NCBI GenBank assembly: GCA_035651595.1
Contig: DASRFJ010000354.1
Coordinates: 1-64,000 of the forward strand
Reading direction: 5' to 3'
Length of the DNA stretch: 64,000 nt
Source of the DNA: JAFARZ01 sp035651595
Lineage (GTDB): Bacteria; Actinomycetota; Actinomycetes; Streptosporangiales; Streptosporangiaceae
Shown here: positions 32,976 through 41,706 of the stretch, in pieces
Layout of the letters: each line of letters opens with the position of its first letter
Numbering within the stretch: position 1 is the first letter of the stretch
Position numbers and translations under genes: made by a program
Notes under the pieces: generated by a model
What the model was told of the DNA's origin: nothing
What the model saw: only the letters and a program-made list of their open reading frames with translations
Databases searched by the model: none

Positions 32976-33578
32976 ATGGAGAACCGGCAGGGCGGTCGAC
33001 CGCGCAGCACTCAGGCGCATCAGGCGATCCTGGCAGCGACCGAGGACCTGCTGCGCGAACGCGGATACCCGGGAATGTCCATCGATGAGGTCGCACGCCG
33101 GGCAGGCGTCAGCAAGCGCACGATCTACCGGTGGTGGCCCTCAAAGGGCGCACTGGTCACCGAGGCCTTCGCCGGAGCCGCCGACCAGCGCCATCAGGAC
33201 GTCGACACCGGCCGGGTGCGCGACGACATCACGGCCTACCTGGCGGGCTTGTTCGCCGACGTCGCACGGCCCGGAAAAACGGCGGCACTCCGCTCGATGA
33301 TGGCCGAGGCGCAAAGCGACGAGGGCTTTGCGGCCGAATTCGTCAGCTTCATCACAGGCCGCCGCGACGTCCTACGCGGCATGCTGTGCCGGGGCGTCGA
33401 ACGCGGGGAAATCCCCGCCTCCGCCGACCTTGACGTGGCCATCGACTTCCTCTTCGGCCTCTACTGGTACCGCATGCTCATTGGCCACCTGCCCCTGGAC
33501 AAGGCGCTCGCCGAGACCATGGCCGACACCCTCCTGCAAGGCCTCACGCACACCGTCAATAAGCCGTCGGGGACGTAG
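32976..33578 (+). CDS. TetR-family transcriptional regulator
   Basis: 200 residues from the ATG at 32976; the frame is open 26 codons further up without a good start. The helix-turn-helix reads AILAATEDLLRERGYPGMSIDEVARRAGVSKRTIYRWWPSKGALV. The C-terminal ligand part is typical (TetR_C-like, GMLCRGVERGEIPASADLDVAIDFLFG). It probably represses the divergent ene-reductase/SDR operon and itself. Its 3' end overlaps the convergent DUF1707 gene by 118 bases. Confidence 0.92.
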   Translation: MENRQGGRPRSTQAHQAILAATEDLLRERGYPGMSIDEVARRAGVSKRTIYRWWPSKGALVTEAFAGAADQRHQDVDTGRVRDDITAYLAGLFADVARPGKTAALRSMMAEAQSDEGFAAEFVSFITGRRDVLRGMLCRGVERGEIPASADLDVAIDFLFGLYWYRMLIGHLPLDKALAETMADTLLQGLTHTVNKPSGT

Positions 33579-33958
33579 TGCCTGCTGCCGTCGGCGGGAT
33601 CGACCCAGACTCGCATGATCGCTCCGCTGGACGGATCCCGGAACCGCTCCGCGGTCGGCACCCAGCCCGCGTTCGGCTCGCTGGACTGGGCGTGCCCCCG
33701 GCGTCGCAGCCAGCCCGCCCGGGACGGGTCGGCGGTACCGCTGGCCGGAGCCCCGCCGGGCAGGAAAGCGGCGCCCGGCAGCTCGGCCAGCGCGGCCGCG
33801 GCCTCGTCGGTGTACACGGCGCCGAGCGCCAGCTCGGTCCGGCGGGTGAGCTCGTCCAGGCTGAGCCGTCCCGCGGCATAGTGCTCGCGCAGCATCGCCA
33901 CGACGCGCTCGCGCTCGGCGTCGCCGATCAGCGTGCGTCCCTCCCCGCGTTCAGTCAC
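33461..33958 (-). CDS. DUF1707 domain protein
   Basis: 165 residues. The N-terminus (LIGDAERERVVAMLREHYAAGRLSLDELTRRTELALGAVYTDEAAAALAELP, interrupted here only as a description) is a DUF1707 domain, a small actinobacterial SHOCT-like module. A middle part has a WVDPADGSRHYVPDG motif. The last 35 residues are coded opposite to the TetR gene and look unlike a conserved domain, so the natural end may once have been nearer to 33560. Confidence 0.8.
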   Translation of the reverse strand: MTERGEGRTLIGDAERERVVAMLREHYAAGRLSLDELTRRTELALGAVYTDEAAAALAELPGAAFLPGGAPASGTADPSRAGWLRRRGHAQSSEPNAGWVPTAERFRDPSSGAIMRVWVDPADGSRHYVPDGLLTVCVRPCRRVSAMVSASALSRGRWPMSMRYQ

Positions 33959-33971
33959 GGGACCAGGGTAT

Positions 33972-34310
33972 CTAGGCGGGCGCCACCACCACCGCGCTGC
34001 CGTACGCCACGATCTCGGTCAGCTGCTGGCCGATCTCGGAGGAGTCGAACCGCATCGCGACGATGGCGTTGGCGCCGAGCAGCTTCGCGTTCTCGATCAT
34101 CCGGTCGATCGCGTGCCGCCGGCTGTCCTCGAGTAGCTCGGTGTACTGAGACACCTCCCCCTGGCGCAGCGCCTTGAGGCCAGCCCCGATCGACTTGACC
34201 ATGCCCATGCTGCGCACCACGAGGCCGAACGCCACACCGAGGTCCTGCTGCACCGTCATCCCGCGCAGCTCCAGCGCGGTCGTCACCGGGAAACCACCTG
34301 TCTCAGTCAT
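33972..34310 (-). CDS. YbjQ/DUF74 family protein
   Basis: 112 residues from the ATG at 34310. Family text: GVAFGLVVRSMGMVKSIGAGLK, GEVSQYTELLEDSRRHAIDRMIENAKLLGANAIVAMRF in part, and YGSAVVV at the end. YbjQ proteins are small pentamer-forming proteins of unsettled role, once called heavy-metal binding. It lies 13 bases downstream of the DUF1707 gene's start side and 50 bases from the end of dnaE. Confidence 0.88.
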   Translation of the reverse strand: MTETGGFPVTTALELRGMTVQQDLGVAFGLVVRSMGMVKSIGAGLKALRQGEVSQYTELLEDSRRHAIDRMIENAKLLGANAIVAMRFDSSEIGQQLTEIVAYGSAVVVAPA

Positions 34311-34360
34311 GGCCGAAGTACATCGGTCCACGCGAGCGCTGTCAACGCGGGCGTTACTGA

Positions 34361-37300
34361 CTAGCTCACGCAGGCCGGCCCGAGGAGCTGCTTGAGGTCG
34401 CCGATGAGGGCCGGCGACGTCGCGACGCGGAGCTTGTCATCGAGACGTACCACCGTCGTCCGTTCGGTCCCGCGCAGTCGCAGATGCACCTCGGTCGGGC
34501 CGGGGTGGGTGACCAGCACCTCGCGCAGCCGCTCCACCACCGGCGGCACGCACCGCGCGATCGGCATCGACACCACGAAAGGGCCAGACTCGTCCATCGA
34601 CAGATCCGGGATCGTGAGATCCATCGCGATCAGCTTCGGCACGTCGTCGCGGCGGTCCACCTTGCCCTTGATCACCACGACGGCGTCCTCCGCGATGGCG
34701 GTCGCGTACAGCTGGTAAGTCTGCGGGAAGAACAGCACCTCGATCGCGCCCGCGAGATCCTCCAGCGTGGCCGCCGCCCACTGGTTCCCCTGCTTGGTGA
34801 CCTTACGTTGCACCCCGGACAGGATCCCGCCCACCTTCACAATCTGGGCGTCCTGACGTGACACCGCTGGCCGTTCGGAAGAATCTTCTTCCATCAAGTC
34901 AGCGAGGGAACAGTCGCTTTCCCTGGCGATGATGTGCTCGATGCCGAACAGCGGATGGTCGGATACGTAGAGCCCGAGCATCTCGCGCTCGAAGTTGAGG
35001 CGTGTCGTCTTGTCCCACTCCCCGGCCGGCACCGGGACGTCGAAGGCGGCCGAGGCCTCGATGTCCTCGCCGAACAGCGAGTCCTGGCCGATCGCCTCGT
35101 TGCGCTTGAGGTCGATGACCGCGTCGACGGCCTGCTCGTGCACCAGCACCAGGCCCTTGCGGTCGTTGCCGAACGAGTCGAACGCGCCGGCCTTGATCAG
35201 CGACTCGATGACCCGCTTGTTGCAAACGACCAGCGGCACCTTGTTGAGGAAATCGGAGAAGCTGGTGAACGCGCCCTTGGATTTGCGCGCGGCGACGACG
35301 GCCTCGACGACGTTCACGCCGACGTTGCGGATCGCCGCCATGCCGAACCGCACGTCCTTGCCGACGGCGGCGAACGTGGCCACCGACTCGTTAACGTCCG
35401 GCGGCAGCACCTTGATGCCCATCCGGCGGCACTCGGCCAGGTACAGCGCGGACTTGTCCTTGTCGTCGCCGACGGAAGTAAGCAGCGCGGCCATGTACTC
35501 GGCCGGGTAGTTCGCCTTGAGGTAGGCGGTCCAGTACGCGATCAGGCCGTAGGCGGCGGTGTGCGCCTTGTTGAACGCGTAGCCGGAGAACGGCACGAGC
35601 ACGTCCCAGACCGCCTGGATGGCCTTGTCGGAGTAACCCCGCTCCCGGCAGCCCTGCTGGAACGGAACGAACTCCTTGTCCAGGATCTCCTTCTTCTTCT
35701 TGCCCATCGCGCGGCGGAGCAGGTCCGCCTGTCCCAGGGTGTACCCGGCGAGGATCTGCGCGGCCTTCTGCACCTGCTCCTGGTAGACGATCAGGCCGTA
35801 GGTGGGCTCGAGCACCTCGCGGAGCGGCTCCTCGAGCTCGGGGTGAATCGGGCTGATCTGCTGCTGGCCGGTCTTGCGCAGCGCGTAGTTCGTGTGCGAG
35901 TTGACGCCCATCGGACCCGGCCGGTACAGCGCGAGCACCGCGGAGATGTCTTCGAAGTTGTCCGGCTTCATCAGCCGCAGCAGCGTCCGCATCGCCCCGC
36001 CGTCGAGCTGGAACACGCCCAGCGTGTCGCCGCGGCCGAGCAGCTCATAGGTCGGCTTGTCGTCCAGCGGGAGGCCTAGCAGGTCGATCTGGACGTCCCG
36101 GTTGGCCTTGATCGACTGGACCGCGTCGTCCATGATCGTCAGGTTGCGCAGGCCGAGGAAGTCCATCTTCAGCAGGCCGAGGCCCTCGCAGGTCGGATAG
36201 TCGAACTGCGTGATGACCGCGCCGTCGGTGTGCCGGGTCCACACCGGGATGTGGTCGGTCAGCGGCTCGGCGGACATGATCACGCCGGCCGCGTGCACAC
36301 CGGGCTGGCGGATCAACCCCTCGATGCCCCGCGCGGTGTCGATGACCTGCTTGATCTCCGGTTCGGACTCGTACAGCCCGCGGATCTCGGTGGCTTCCTT
36401 GTACCGCTCGTGACCCTCGTCGAAGATGCCTGCCAGCGGCATTTCCTTGCCGAGCACGGCAGGCGGGTACGCCTTGGTGATCCGGTCGCCGAGCGCGTAC
36501 GGGAAGCCGAGCACCCGGCAGGAGTCCTTGATCGCGGCCTTCGCCTTGATCGTCCCGTACGTGACGATCTGCGCGACCTTGTCGCTGCCCCACTTCTGCG
36601 TGACGTACCTGATCACGTCGGCGCGCCCGCGTTCGTCGAAATCCACGTCGATGTCGGGCATGGACACGCGTTCGGGGTTGAGGAACCGCTCGAAGATCAG
36701 CCCGTGGTCGATGGGGTCCAGGTCGGTGATGCCCATCGCGTACGCGACGATGCTGCCGGCGGCGGAGCCGCGGCCGGGGCCGACGGCGACGCCGTTGTTC
36801 TTCGCCCACATGATGAAGTCGGCGACCACGAGGAAGTAGCCGGGGAACCCCATCTGGCAGATGATGCCGATCTCGTACTCGGCCTGCTGCTTGCGCTGCT
36901 CGTCATAGCCGTTGGGATACCGGCGGTCCATGCCCCGCCACACCTCGGCGGCGAACAGCTCGTCCTCGCTGCTGACGCCCTCGGGTAGCGGGAACCGCGG
37001 CATCAGGTTCACGAACTCGAACATGCCGCTGCTGTCGACCCGGTCCGCGATCAGCAGCTGGCTGTTGCGGCAGCCCTCCAGCCAGTACTCGCTGGTGTTG
37101 ATCCGGTACATCTCGTCCGGGGACTTGATGTAGTAGCCGCCGCCCTCCAGGCGGAACCTGTCCTGGTCGAGCAGCGTCTTGCCGGTCTGGATGCACAGCA
37201 GCGTGTCGTGGCTGGTCGCGTCGTCCTTGCGGGTGTAGTGCGAGTCGTTGGTGACGACCGGGGGGATGTTCAGCTTTCTGCCGACTTCGAGCAGGCCATC

Positions 37301-37924
37301 GCGGACCCTTTTCTCGATGTCGAGATCGTGCTCCATCAGCTCAAGGAAGTAGTTCTCCTTGCCGAAGATGTCCTGCCACTCCGCGGCCGCCTTCAGCGCC
37401 TCGTCGAACTGGCCGAGCCGCAGCCGGGTCTGCAGCTCGCCGGACGGGCAACCGGTCGAGGCCATCAGCCCCTTGACGTGCTCGGCGATGATCTCCTTGT
37501 CCATCCGTGGCCACTTGACCAGCCAGCCTTCGGCGTAGGACCTGCTGGACAGGCGGAAGAGGTTGTGCAGGCCTTCCTTGTTCTGTGCCCAGATCGTCTT
37601 GTGCAGGTAGGCGCCGGAGGCGGAGACGTCGTCCTTCTTCTGGTGCGGCTCGCCCCACAGGATCCGGTTGGTGTTGGACCGCTGCTCGGGGGCCACATAG
37701 GCCTCGATGCCAAGAATCGGGGTGATGCCGTTCGCGGTGGCCTGCCGGTGGAACTCGGCGGCGGCGAACATGTTGCCGTGGTCGGTCATCGCCACGTGCG
37801 TCATTCCCTGTGCTTGGACTTCCTTGAACAGCTCCTTGAGCCGGGCGGCGCCGTCGAGCATCGAGTACTCGGTGTGCACGTGCAGGTGGGCGAACGGTCC
37901 CTGTGTCGGTTCCTGTGTCGCCAT
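34361..37924 (-). CDS. dnaE: DNA polymerase III alpha subunit
   Basis: 1187 residues from the ATG at 37924, preceded by GGAGGAGG; an upstream ATG would add 12 residues. Main replicative polymerase of the DnaE1 type. Order: PHP domain (FAHLHVHTEYSMLDGAARL), polymerase domain with catalytic Asp residues in SMPDIDVDFDERGR and GPGRGSAAGS, helix-hairpin and beta-clamp region, and an OB domain near the end (IVKVGGILSGVQRKVTKQGN). Length is normal. A probable promoter lies at 38073-38101. Confidence 0.98.
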   Translation of the reverse strand: MATQEPTQGPFAHLHVHTEYSMLDGAARLKELFKEVQAQGMTHVAMTDHGNMFAAAEFHRQATANGITPILGIEAYVAPEQRSNTNRILWGEPHQKKDDVSASGAYLHKTIWAQNKEGLHNLFRLSSRSYAEGWLVKWPRMDKEIIAEHVKGLMASTGCPSGELQTRLRLGQFDEALKAAAEWQDIFGKENYFLELMEHDLDIEKRVRDGLLEVGRKLNIPPVVTNDSHYTRKDDATSHDTLLCIQTGKTLLDQDRFRLEGGGYYIKSPDEMYRINTSEYWLEGCRNSQLLIADRVDSSGMFEFVNLMPRFPLPEGVSSEDELFAAEVWRGMDRRYPNGYDEQRKQQAEYEIGIICQMGFPGYFLVVADFIMWAKNNGVAVGPGRGSAAGSIVAYAMGITDLDPIDHGLIFERFLNPERVSMPDIDVDFDERGRADVIRYVTQKWGSDKVAQIVTYGTIKAKAAIKDSCRVLGFPYALGDRITKAYPPAVLGKEMPLAGIFDEGHERYKEATEIRGLYESEPEIKQVIDTARGIEGLIRQPGVHAAGVIMSAEPLTDHIPVWTRHTDGAVITQFDYPTCEGLGLLKMDFLGLRNLTIMDDAVQSIKANRDVQIDLLGLPLDDKPTYELLGRGDTLGVFQLDGGAMRTLLRLMKPDNFEDISAVLALYRPGPMGVNSHTNYALRKTGQQQISPIHPELEEPLREVLEPTYGLIVYQEQVQKAAQILAGYTLGQADLLRRAMGKKKKEILDKEFVPFQQGCRERGYSDKAIQAVWDVLVPFSGYAFNKAHTAAYGLIAYWTAYLKANYPAEYMAALLTSVGDDKDKSALYLAECRRMGIKVLPPDVNESVATFAAVGKDVRFGMAAIRNVGVNVVEAVVAARKSKGAFTSFSDFLNKVPLVVCNKRVIESLIKAGAFDSFGNDRKGLVLVHEQAVDAVIDLKRNEAIGQDSLFGEDIEASAAFDVPVPAGEWDKTTRLNFEREMLGLYVSDHPLFGIEHIIARESDCSLADLMEEDSSERPAVSRQDAQIVKVGGILSGVQRKVTKQGNQWAAATLEDLAGAIEVLFFPQTYQLYATAIAEDAVVVIKGKVDRRDDVPKLIAMDLTIPDLSMDESGPFVVSMPIARCVPPVVERLREVLVTHPGPTEVHLRLRGTERTTVVRLDDKLRVATSPALIGDLKQLLGPACVS

Positions 37925-38072
37925 CGGCGATCCGCCTCCTCCGGGCACGCTGCGCACCACGCAGCCTCATCGCAGCCTCGTCTGGCGGGCAGCCTGCGTT
38001 AACAGGCGACGGCCTCGGGCCCTGCTTAGTCAACAGAGGGGGCGGCGCGCTTGGGTAAAAACCGGTGCTCCT

Positions 38073-38101
38073 ACCCTAGCGGAGCCGACGGGTTCCGTCA
38101 G
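38073..38101 (-). promoter_or_regulatory. Probable sigma-70-type promoter of dnaE
   Basis: Minus strand: CTGACG, 17 bases, TAGGGT. Both hexamers and the spacing fit housekeeping promoters of actinobacteria. It lies about 150 bases before the dnaE start; the leader between holds nothing else I can recognise. Confidence 0.5.
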
Positions 38102-38225
38102 TCTGCCGCGCCGGCCCGTCGCTCCGCCAGGCCGCTTGCCGCGCGGCCGCGCGGCCGGGCTCATGCGCTCTTGGGATGCGGCGACCTCGGCGCGCGCGGG
38201 CCTCCCGAGTCACATCGGCAACTCT

Positions 38226-38328
38226 CGTTACGCTACACCTGTCTTCTTACCCGAACGGTGGGGACAAACCAGGATGAATCGGGCGGCTAGCCCCTCCGAA
38301 CGGGTAAAAAGACAAGCGTAGCCTTACG
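38226..38328. repeat. Long imperfect inverted repeat between PIG-L remnant and dnaE
   Basis: Arms at 38226-38263 and 38291-38328, 38 bases each, match at 30 positions when one is reverse-complemented; the loop is 27 bases. Shared blocks are GCTAC, TGTCTT, TTACCCG, CGG and GGGG. It starts about 10 bases after the ancestral stop of the PIG-L gene. It could be a terminator-like hairpin or paired operators. The rest of the gap 37925-38225 shows only the promoter listed. Confidence 0.6.
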
Positions 38329-38337
38329 TACGTAGTG

Positions 38338-39070
38338 TTATTGCGCGCGTTCGGCGAACCATTCGCGGCCTAGGAGGAGAGCGAAACGGGGGCGGGGGAG
38401 CGGACGAGCAGGTTCATCAGGCGGCCGGCGCGGCCGCGGCTCAGCTGGGAGGCGTGCGCGGCGAGCGCCGCCTGCTTGCGCGCGGCGTAACGGCGACGTT
38501 TACCCGATGGGTGATGGCCCCACGGGGACTGCCGCCATGACGGACATCGCCATAGCCGACCCGGACCACCAGCCGGAGCAGCCGCACCGGCCAGTACAGC
38601 CAGGAGAACAGCTCGCGCGGAAACGTGGCCTCGAGGACCCGGATGCCGGTCAGCGAGGCCGCCTCGGCGCCGACCTGGTGCACCTTGACGTGATCGCGGT
38701 GGCCGTAGCCGCCATTGGCGTCATAGCTGAGCAGCAGCGTCGCGTTTTCCTCGCGGACGATGGCGGCCAGCCTGGCGGCCGCCTCCGCGACCGGAGCCCG
38801 CGCGAAACGCGCCCGGCCGGGCGGGTCCGGGCACAGGAGCGGTCCGTGCCCGCTGTCGGCGTAGCCCAAGTGGACGACGCGGGCCACGCCGAGCACCGCC
38901 GCGCTGGCCCGGAGCTCGGCCAGCCGGTGATCGGACGACTCCCCCATGCTCCCGTCGGTGGCCACGACGACGACAACCCGGTTCCCCTCGCTGGCCAGCT
39001 TCGCCAGCGTCCCGCCGGTCAGCAAGACCTCGTCGTCCGGGTGGGCGTGAAAGGCCAGGACTGTCCGCAT
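38338..39070 (-). pseudogene. PIG-L family deacetylase, frameshifted twice near the C-terminus
   Basis: The open frame 38441-39070 (209 residues) starts as a LmbE/PIG-L deacetylase: VLAFHAHPDDEVLLTGGTL with the zinc motif AHPDDE, and GYGHRDHVKVHQ. After HRVNV (about 38500) family-like sequence continues in another frame as RYAARKQAALAAHASQLS...GRLMNLLVRSPAPVSL. Near 38375 it changes frame again to LLLGREWFAERAQ with a TAA at 38338. Such an end is normal for the family. So two single-base-type shifts break the last third. Either the gene is decaying or the sequence has indel errors; the zinc-binding part remains. Confidence 0.75.
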
Positions 39071-39089
39071 GTGTCCCTAGTATGGCCGG

Positions 39090-39206
39090 ATGCCTTTCGA
39101 CAAACGTGATCCGGCGGCGCTGATCGTCGCCGAGCACGACGGCGAACTGGTCGGTTCGGTGATGGCCGGATGAGATGGCTGGCGGCGGTGGGTCCGTGAG
39201 CTGTGA
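39090..39206 (+). pseudogene. Remnant of a GNAT acetyltransferase
   Basis: Short frame MPFDKRDPAALIVAEHDG, then ELVGSVMAG, then TGA, then DGWRRWVREL. This matches the start of the acetyl-CoA-binding fold of GNAT enzymes, where a Trp is common at the TGA position (GWDGWR). Both ends of a full gene are missing. I read it as a relic; too short for certainty. Confidence 0.45.
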
Positions 39207-39239
39207 AAGGTCCGCTCGCGGCGAGTAGCATCCCAGGTC

Positions 39240-39587
39240 ATGATTACTGGGCTGCATGCGATCGTGTACTCCCCGGAAGCCGAGAAGGTGCGCGCGTTCT
39301 TCGGCGACGTGCTAGGACTGTCATCGGTCGACGCGGGCGGCGGCTGGCCGATCTTCGCCGCCCCGCCGACCGAGATCGCCGTGCATCCCGGCGATGCCGG
39401 GCACCAGTTGTTCCTGATGTGCGACGACATCCGCGCCACGCTGGCGGAGCTGTCCGGAAAAGGCGCCGAAGTCGCGCAGGACGTATCCGAAGAGCGTTGG
39501 GGGCTGCTGGCCGCCGTCCGGCTGCCGGATGGCACTGAGCTTTCCGTATACGAACCACGGCACCCGTCGCCGATGAATCTGCCGTAG
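39240..39587 (+). CDS. VOC (glyoxalase/bleomycin resistance) superfamily protein
   Basis: 115 residues, one complete VOC unit: GLHAIVYSPEAEKVRAFFGDVLG at the start, IAVHPGDAGHQLFLMCDDI in the middle and LPDGTELSVYEP at the end. Such proteins bind a metal and a small ligand as dimers; substrate is unknown. It is a single gene, divergent from the PIG-L remnant with the GNAT relic between. Confidence 0.88.
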   Translation: MITGLHAIVYSPEAEKVRAFFGDVLGLSSVDAGGGWPIFAAPPTEIAVHPGDAGHQLFLMCDDIRATLAELSGKGAEVAQDVSEERWGLLAAVRLPDGTELSVYEPRHPSPMNLP

Positions 39588-39652
39588 CTCGTTCGTCATA
39601 CATCCGCGGGCGGTAATGCACTGGCAAGCCGCGCTCCTTCGCTGTAAGGTCA

Positions 39653-39727
39653 AAATAAGGTCAAATCGGGGTCAAGAAAACGAGCTCGCGATATAGCTTG
39701 ATCATTGACGAGGACGCGATATATCGT
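39653..39727 (+). promoter_or_regulatory. Promoter and repeat region upstream of the DrrAB-type exporter
   Basis: Three GGTCAA direct repeats occur at about 39648-39676, an AT-richer stretch follows with GCGATATA twice (39689 and 39716), the second being part of the palindrome CGATATATCG (39718-39727 region). A possible promoter is TTGATC at 39698, 18 bases, TATCGT at 39722. The pattern suggests control by a dimeric repressor that is not coded next to it. Confidence 0.45.
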
Positions 39728-39771
39728 TTTGCAGGACGGCAACGGCGCGAAGCTGCGCACGGGAGGAATCA

Positions 39772-40821
39772 ATGACGCAACACAGCGGGGGTCCCGCGAT
39801 CCTCGTGGAGGGCCTGACCAAGTCATTCGGCAACGTCCACGCCTTGCGTGGAATCGACCTGGCCGTGCCGCGCGGGACGGTACTCGGTGTGCTGGGGCCG
39901 AATGGCGCTGGCAAGACGACCGCGGTCCGGATCCTGACAACGCTGCTCCAGCCGGACGGCGGGCGGGCAGTGGTCGAGGGTTACGACGTGGTCCGCGACG
40001 CGGCGGCGGTGCGCCGCTCCATCGGCCTGGCCGGGCAGTCCGCGGCGATCCAGGAAGAGCTCACCGGCCGCGAGAACCTGGAGATCATCGGGCGGCTGTA
40101 CCACCTGCGCTGGCCCGAAGCCCGGACCCGCGCGACGGAGCTGCTCGAGCAGTTCAACCTCGCCGACGCCGCCGATCGCGCGGCCAAGACCTACTCCGGG
40201 GGCATGCAGCGGCGGCTCGACCTGGCCGCGAGCCTGGTCGGCAAGCCGCGGGTGCTGTTCCTCGATGAGCCGACCACCGGGCTCGACCCGCGGTCCAGGC
40301 TCGGCATGTGGGAGATCATCCGGACGCTGGTCGCCGGCGGCACGACATTGCTGCTCACCACCCAGTACCTCGACGAAGCGGACGAACTGGCCGACGAGAT
40401 CGTGGTCATCGACCACGGCAAGGTGATCGCCGCCGGTACCTCCGAAGACCTGAAGGGCAAGGTCGGCGGCGATGTCGTGGAGTTCACCGTGCCGGACCGC
40501 GGCAGGATCCCGGACGCGATCGAGGCTATCGGCAGGATCGGCGAGGGCGAACCGCACGCGGACGCCGAGACCGGAATGGTGACCGTCGGCGTCGGCGGCC
40601 GCGGCTCGGACGCGCTGGTCGACGCCGTCCGCGCGCTGGACGCGGCCGGCCTGCAGACCACGGGCCTGGCGCTGCGCCGGCCGTCCCTCGACGACGTGTT
40701 CATGGCGCTCACCGGGCACGTCGCGGAGGAGGAAGAGCCGGCCGGCCGCCGCCGTGGTCGCAAGCGCGGCAACGATGGCGACAAGAGCAAGGACAAGACC
40801 AGTGAGAGGGCGGCGTCATGA
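39772..40821 (+). CDS. DrrA-type ABC transporter ATP-binding protein
   Basis: 349 residues; GGGAGG precedes the ATG. Walker A GPNGAGKTTAVRIL, signature YSGGMQRRLDLAASL, Walker B VLFLDEPTTGLDPRSR and the switch His in TTQYLDEADEL. The C-terminal 100 residues are the DrrA-like extra domain (GLALRRPSLDDVFMALTG), ending in a lysine-rich tail. It energises export of a drug-like or lipid substrate with the next gene. Its stop overlaps the permease start (ATGA). Confidence 0.94.
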   Translation: MTQHSGGPAILVEGLTKSFGNVHALRGIDLAVPRGTVLGVLGPNGAGKTTAVRILTTLLQPDGGRAVVEGYDVVRDAAAVRRSIGLAGQSAAIQEELTGRENLEIIGRLYHLRWPEARTRATELLEQFNLADAADRAAKTYSGGMQRRLDLAASLVGKPRVLFLDEPTTGLDPRSRLGMWEIIRTLVAGGTTLLLTTQYLDEADELADEIVVIDHGKVIAAGTSEDLKGKVGGDVVEFTVPDRGRIPDAIEAIGRIGEGEPHADAETGMVTVGVGGRGSDALVDAVRALDAAGLQTTGLALRRPSLDDVFMALTGHVAEEEEPAGRRRGRKRGNDGDKSKDKTSERAAS

Positions 40822-41654
40822 CCGCGATCGCAGAACCGGCGAGCGTCCTGCCGGGTAGCAGCGGACCCGGTATCGGAACCAGGCTCAGCTGGGCAGTTAC
40901 CGATACGCTCACCATCACCCGCCGCAACCTGCTGGTCTGGCTGCGGGTACCCGCGTACATCGTGTTCACCGTGGTCCAGCCGGTGATGTTCGTGCTGTTG
41001 TTCCGCTATGTGTTCGGCGGCGCGATCCCGGTGCGCGGGATCTCCGGCGGCTACGTCAACTTCCTCATGCCGGGCATCATCGGGCAGACCGCGGCGTTCG
41101 CCACGTTCGGCACGGCGATCGCGCTCGCCCAGGAACTGAAGAAGGGCGTCATCGACCGGCTGCGGTCGATGCCGATGGCGCGATCCGCGGTGCTCGCCGG
41201 GCGGCTGGTCGCGGACACCAGCCGGATGCTGATCACGATCCTGATCATCGTCGGGGTGGGCTACGCGGTCGGCTTCCGGTTCAGCAACGGCCCCGCGGCG
41301 GCGATCGCCATGGTCGTGCTGGCCACCGTGTTCGGCATGGCGATCTGCTGCGTCGCCGCGTGGACTGGCCTGGTCATCGGGGACGAGGAGTCGGTGCAGG
41401 CGTTCGGCATGATCTGGCTGTTCCCGCTCACGTTCGTGAGCTCGGCGTTCGTGCCGATCGCGTCGATGCCTGGCTGGCTTCAGGCGTTCGCGAAGAACCA
41501 GCCGGTGACCAACGTGATCGACGCGATGCGTTCGCTGGCGCTTGGCCATGGCCTGCCGCTGGAGACGAACCTGCTGAAGAGCATCGCCTGGCTGGCCGGC
41601 ATCTACATCATCTTCCTGCCACTCGCCGTGCGGGCATACCGGAAGGCCAGCTAG
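40818..41654 (+). CDS. DrrB-type ABC transporter permease
   Basis: 278 residues with six membrane helices of the ABC-2 type: about 40-60, 80-105, 125-150, 160-185, 195-215 and 250-270. Family features: NLLVWLRVPAYIVFTVVQPVMFVLLF, the EL KKGVIDRLRSMPMAR-like cytoplasmic segment and FVSSAFVPIASMPGWLQAFAKNQPVT. Partner of the ATPase gene. A strong terminator follows. Confidence 0.94.
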   Translation: MTAIAEPASVLPGSSGPGIGTRLSWAVTDTLTITRRNLLVWLRVPAYIVFTVVQPVMFVLLFRYVFGGAIPVRGISGGYVNFLMPGIIGQTAAFATFGTAIALAQELKKGVIDRLRSMPMARSAVLAGRLVADTSRMLITILIIVGVGYAVGFRFSNGPAAAIAMVVLATVFGMAICCVAAWTGLVIGDEESVQAFGMIWLFPLTFVSSAFVPIASMPGWLQAFAKNQPVTNVIDAMRSLALGHGLPLETNLLKSIAWLAGIYIIFLPLAVRAYRKAS

Positions 41655-41670
41655 TCACTCTGCGGCATCC

Positions 41671-41706
41671 GGGCCTGGGGTCGTCATTCCTCACGACCCC
41701 AGGCCC
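41671..41706. terminator. Strong hairpin after the ABC exporter operon
   Basis: Perfect inverted repeat of 14 bases (GGGCCTGGGGTCGT and its complement) with an 8-base loop. No T tract follows on the plus strand, which is common in GC-rich bacteria. It can serve both the exporter and the convergent gene at 41786. Confidence 0.8.

Noticed and set aside
39165..39206. TGA in the GNAT relic as selenocysteine
   Set aside because: GNAT enzymes have no selenocysteine, no SECIS-like hairpin follows, and the gene lacks both ends.
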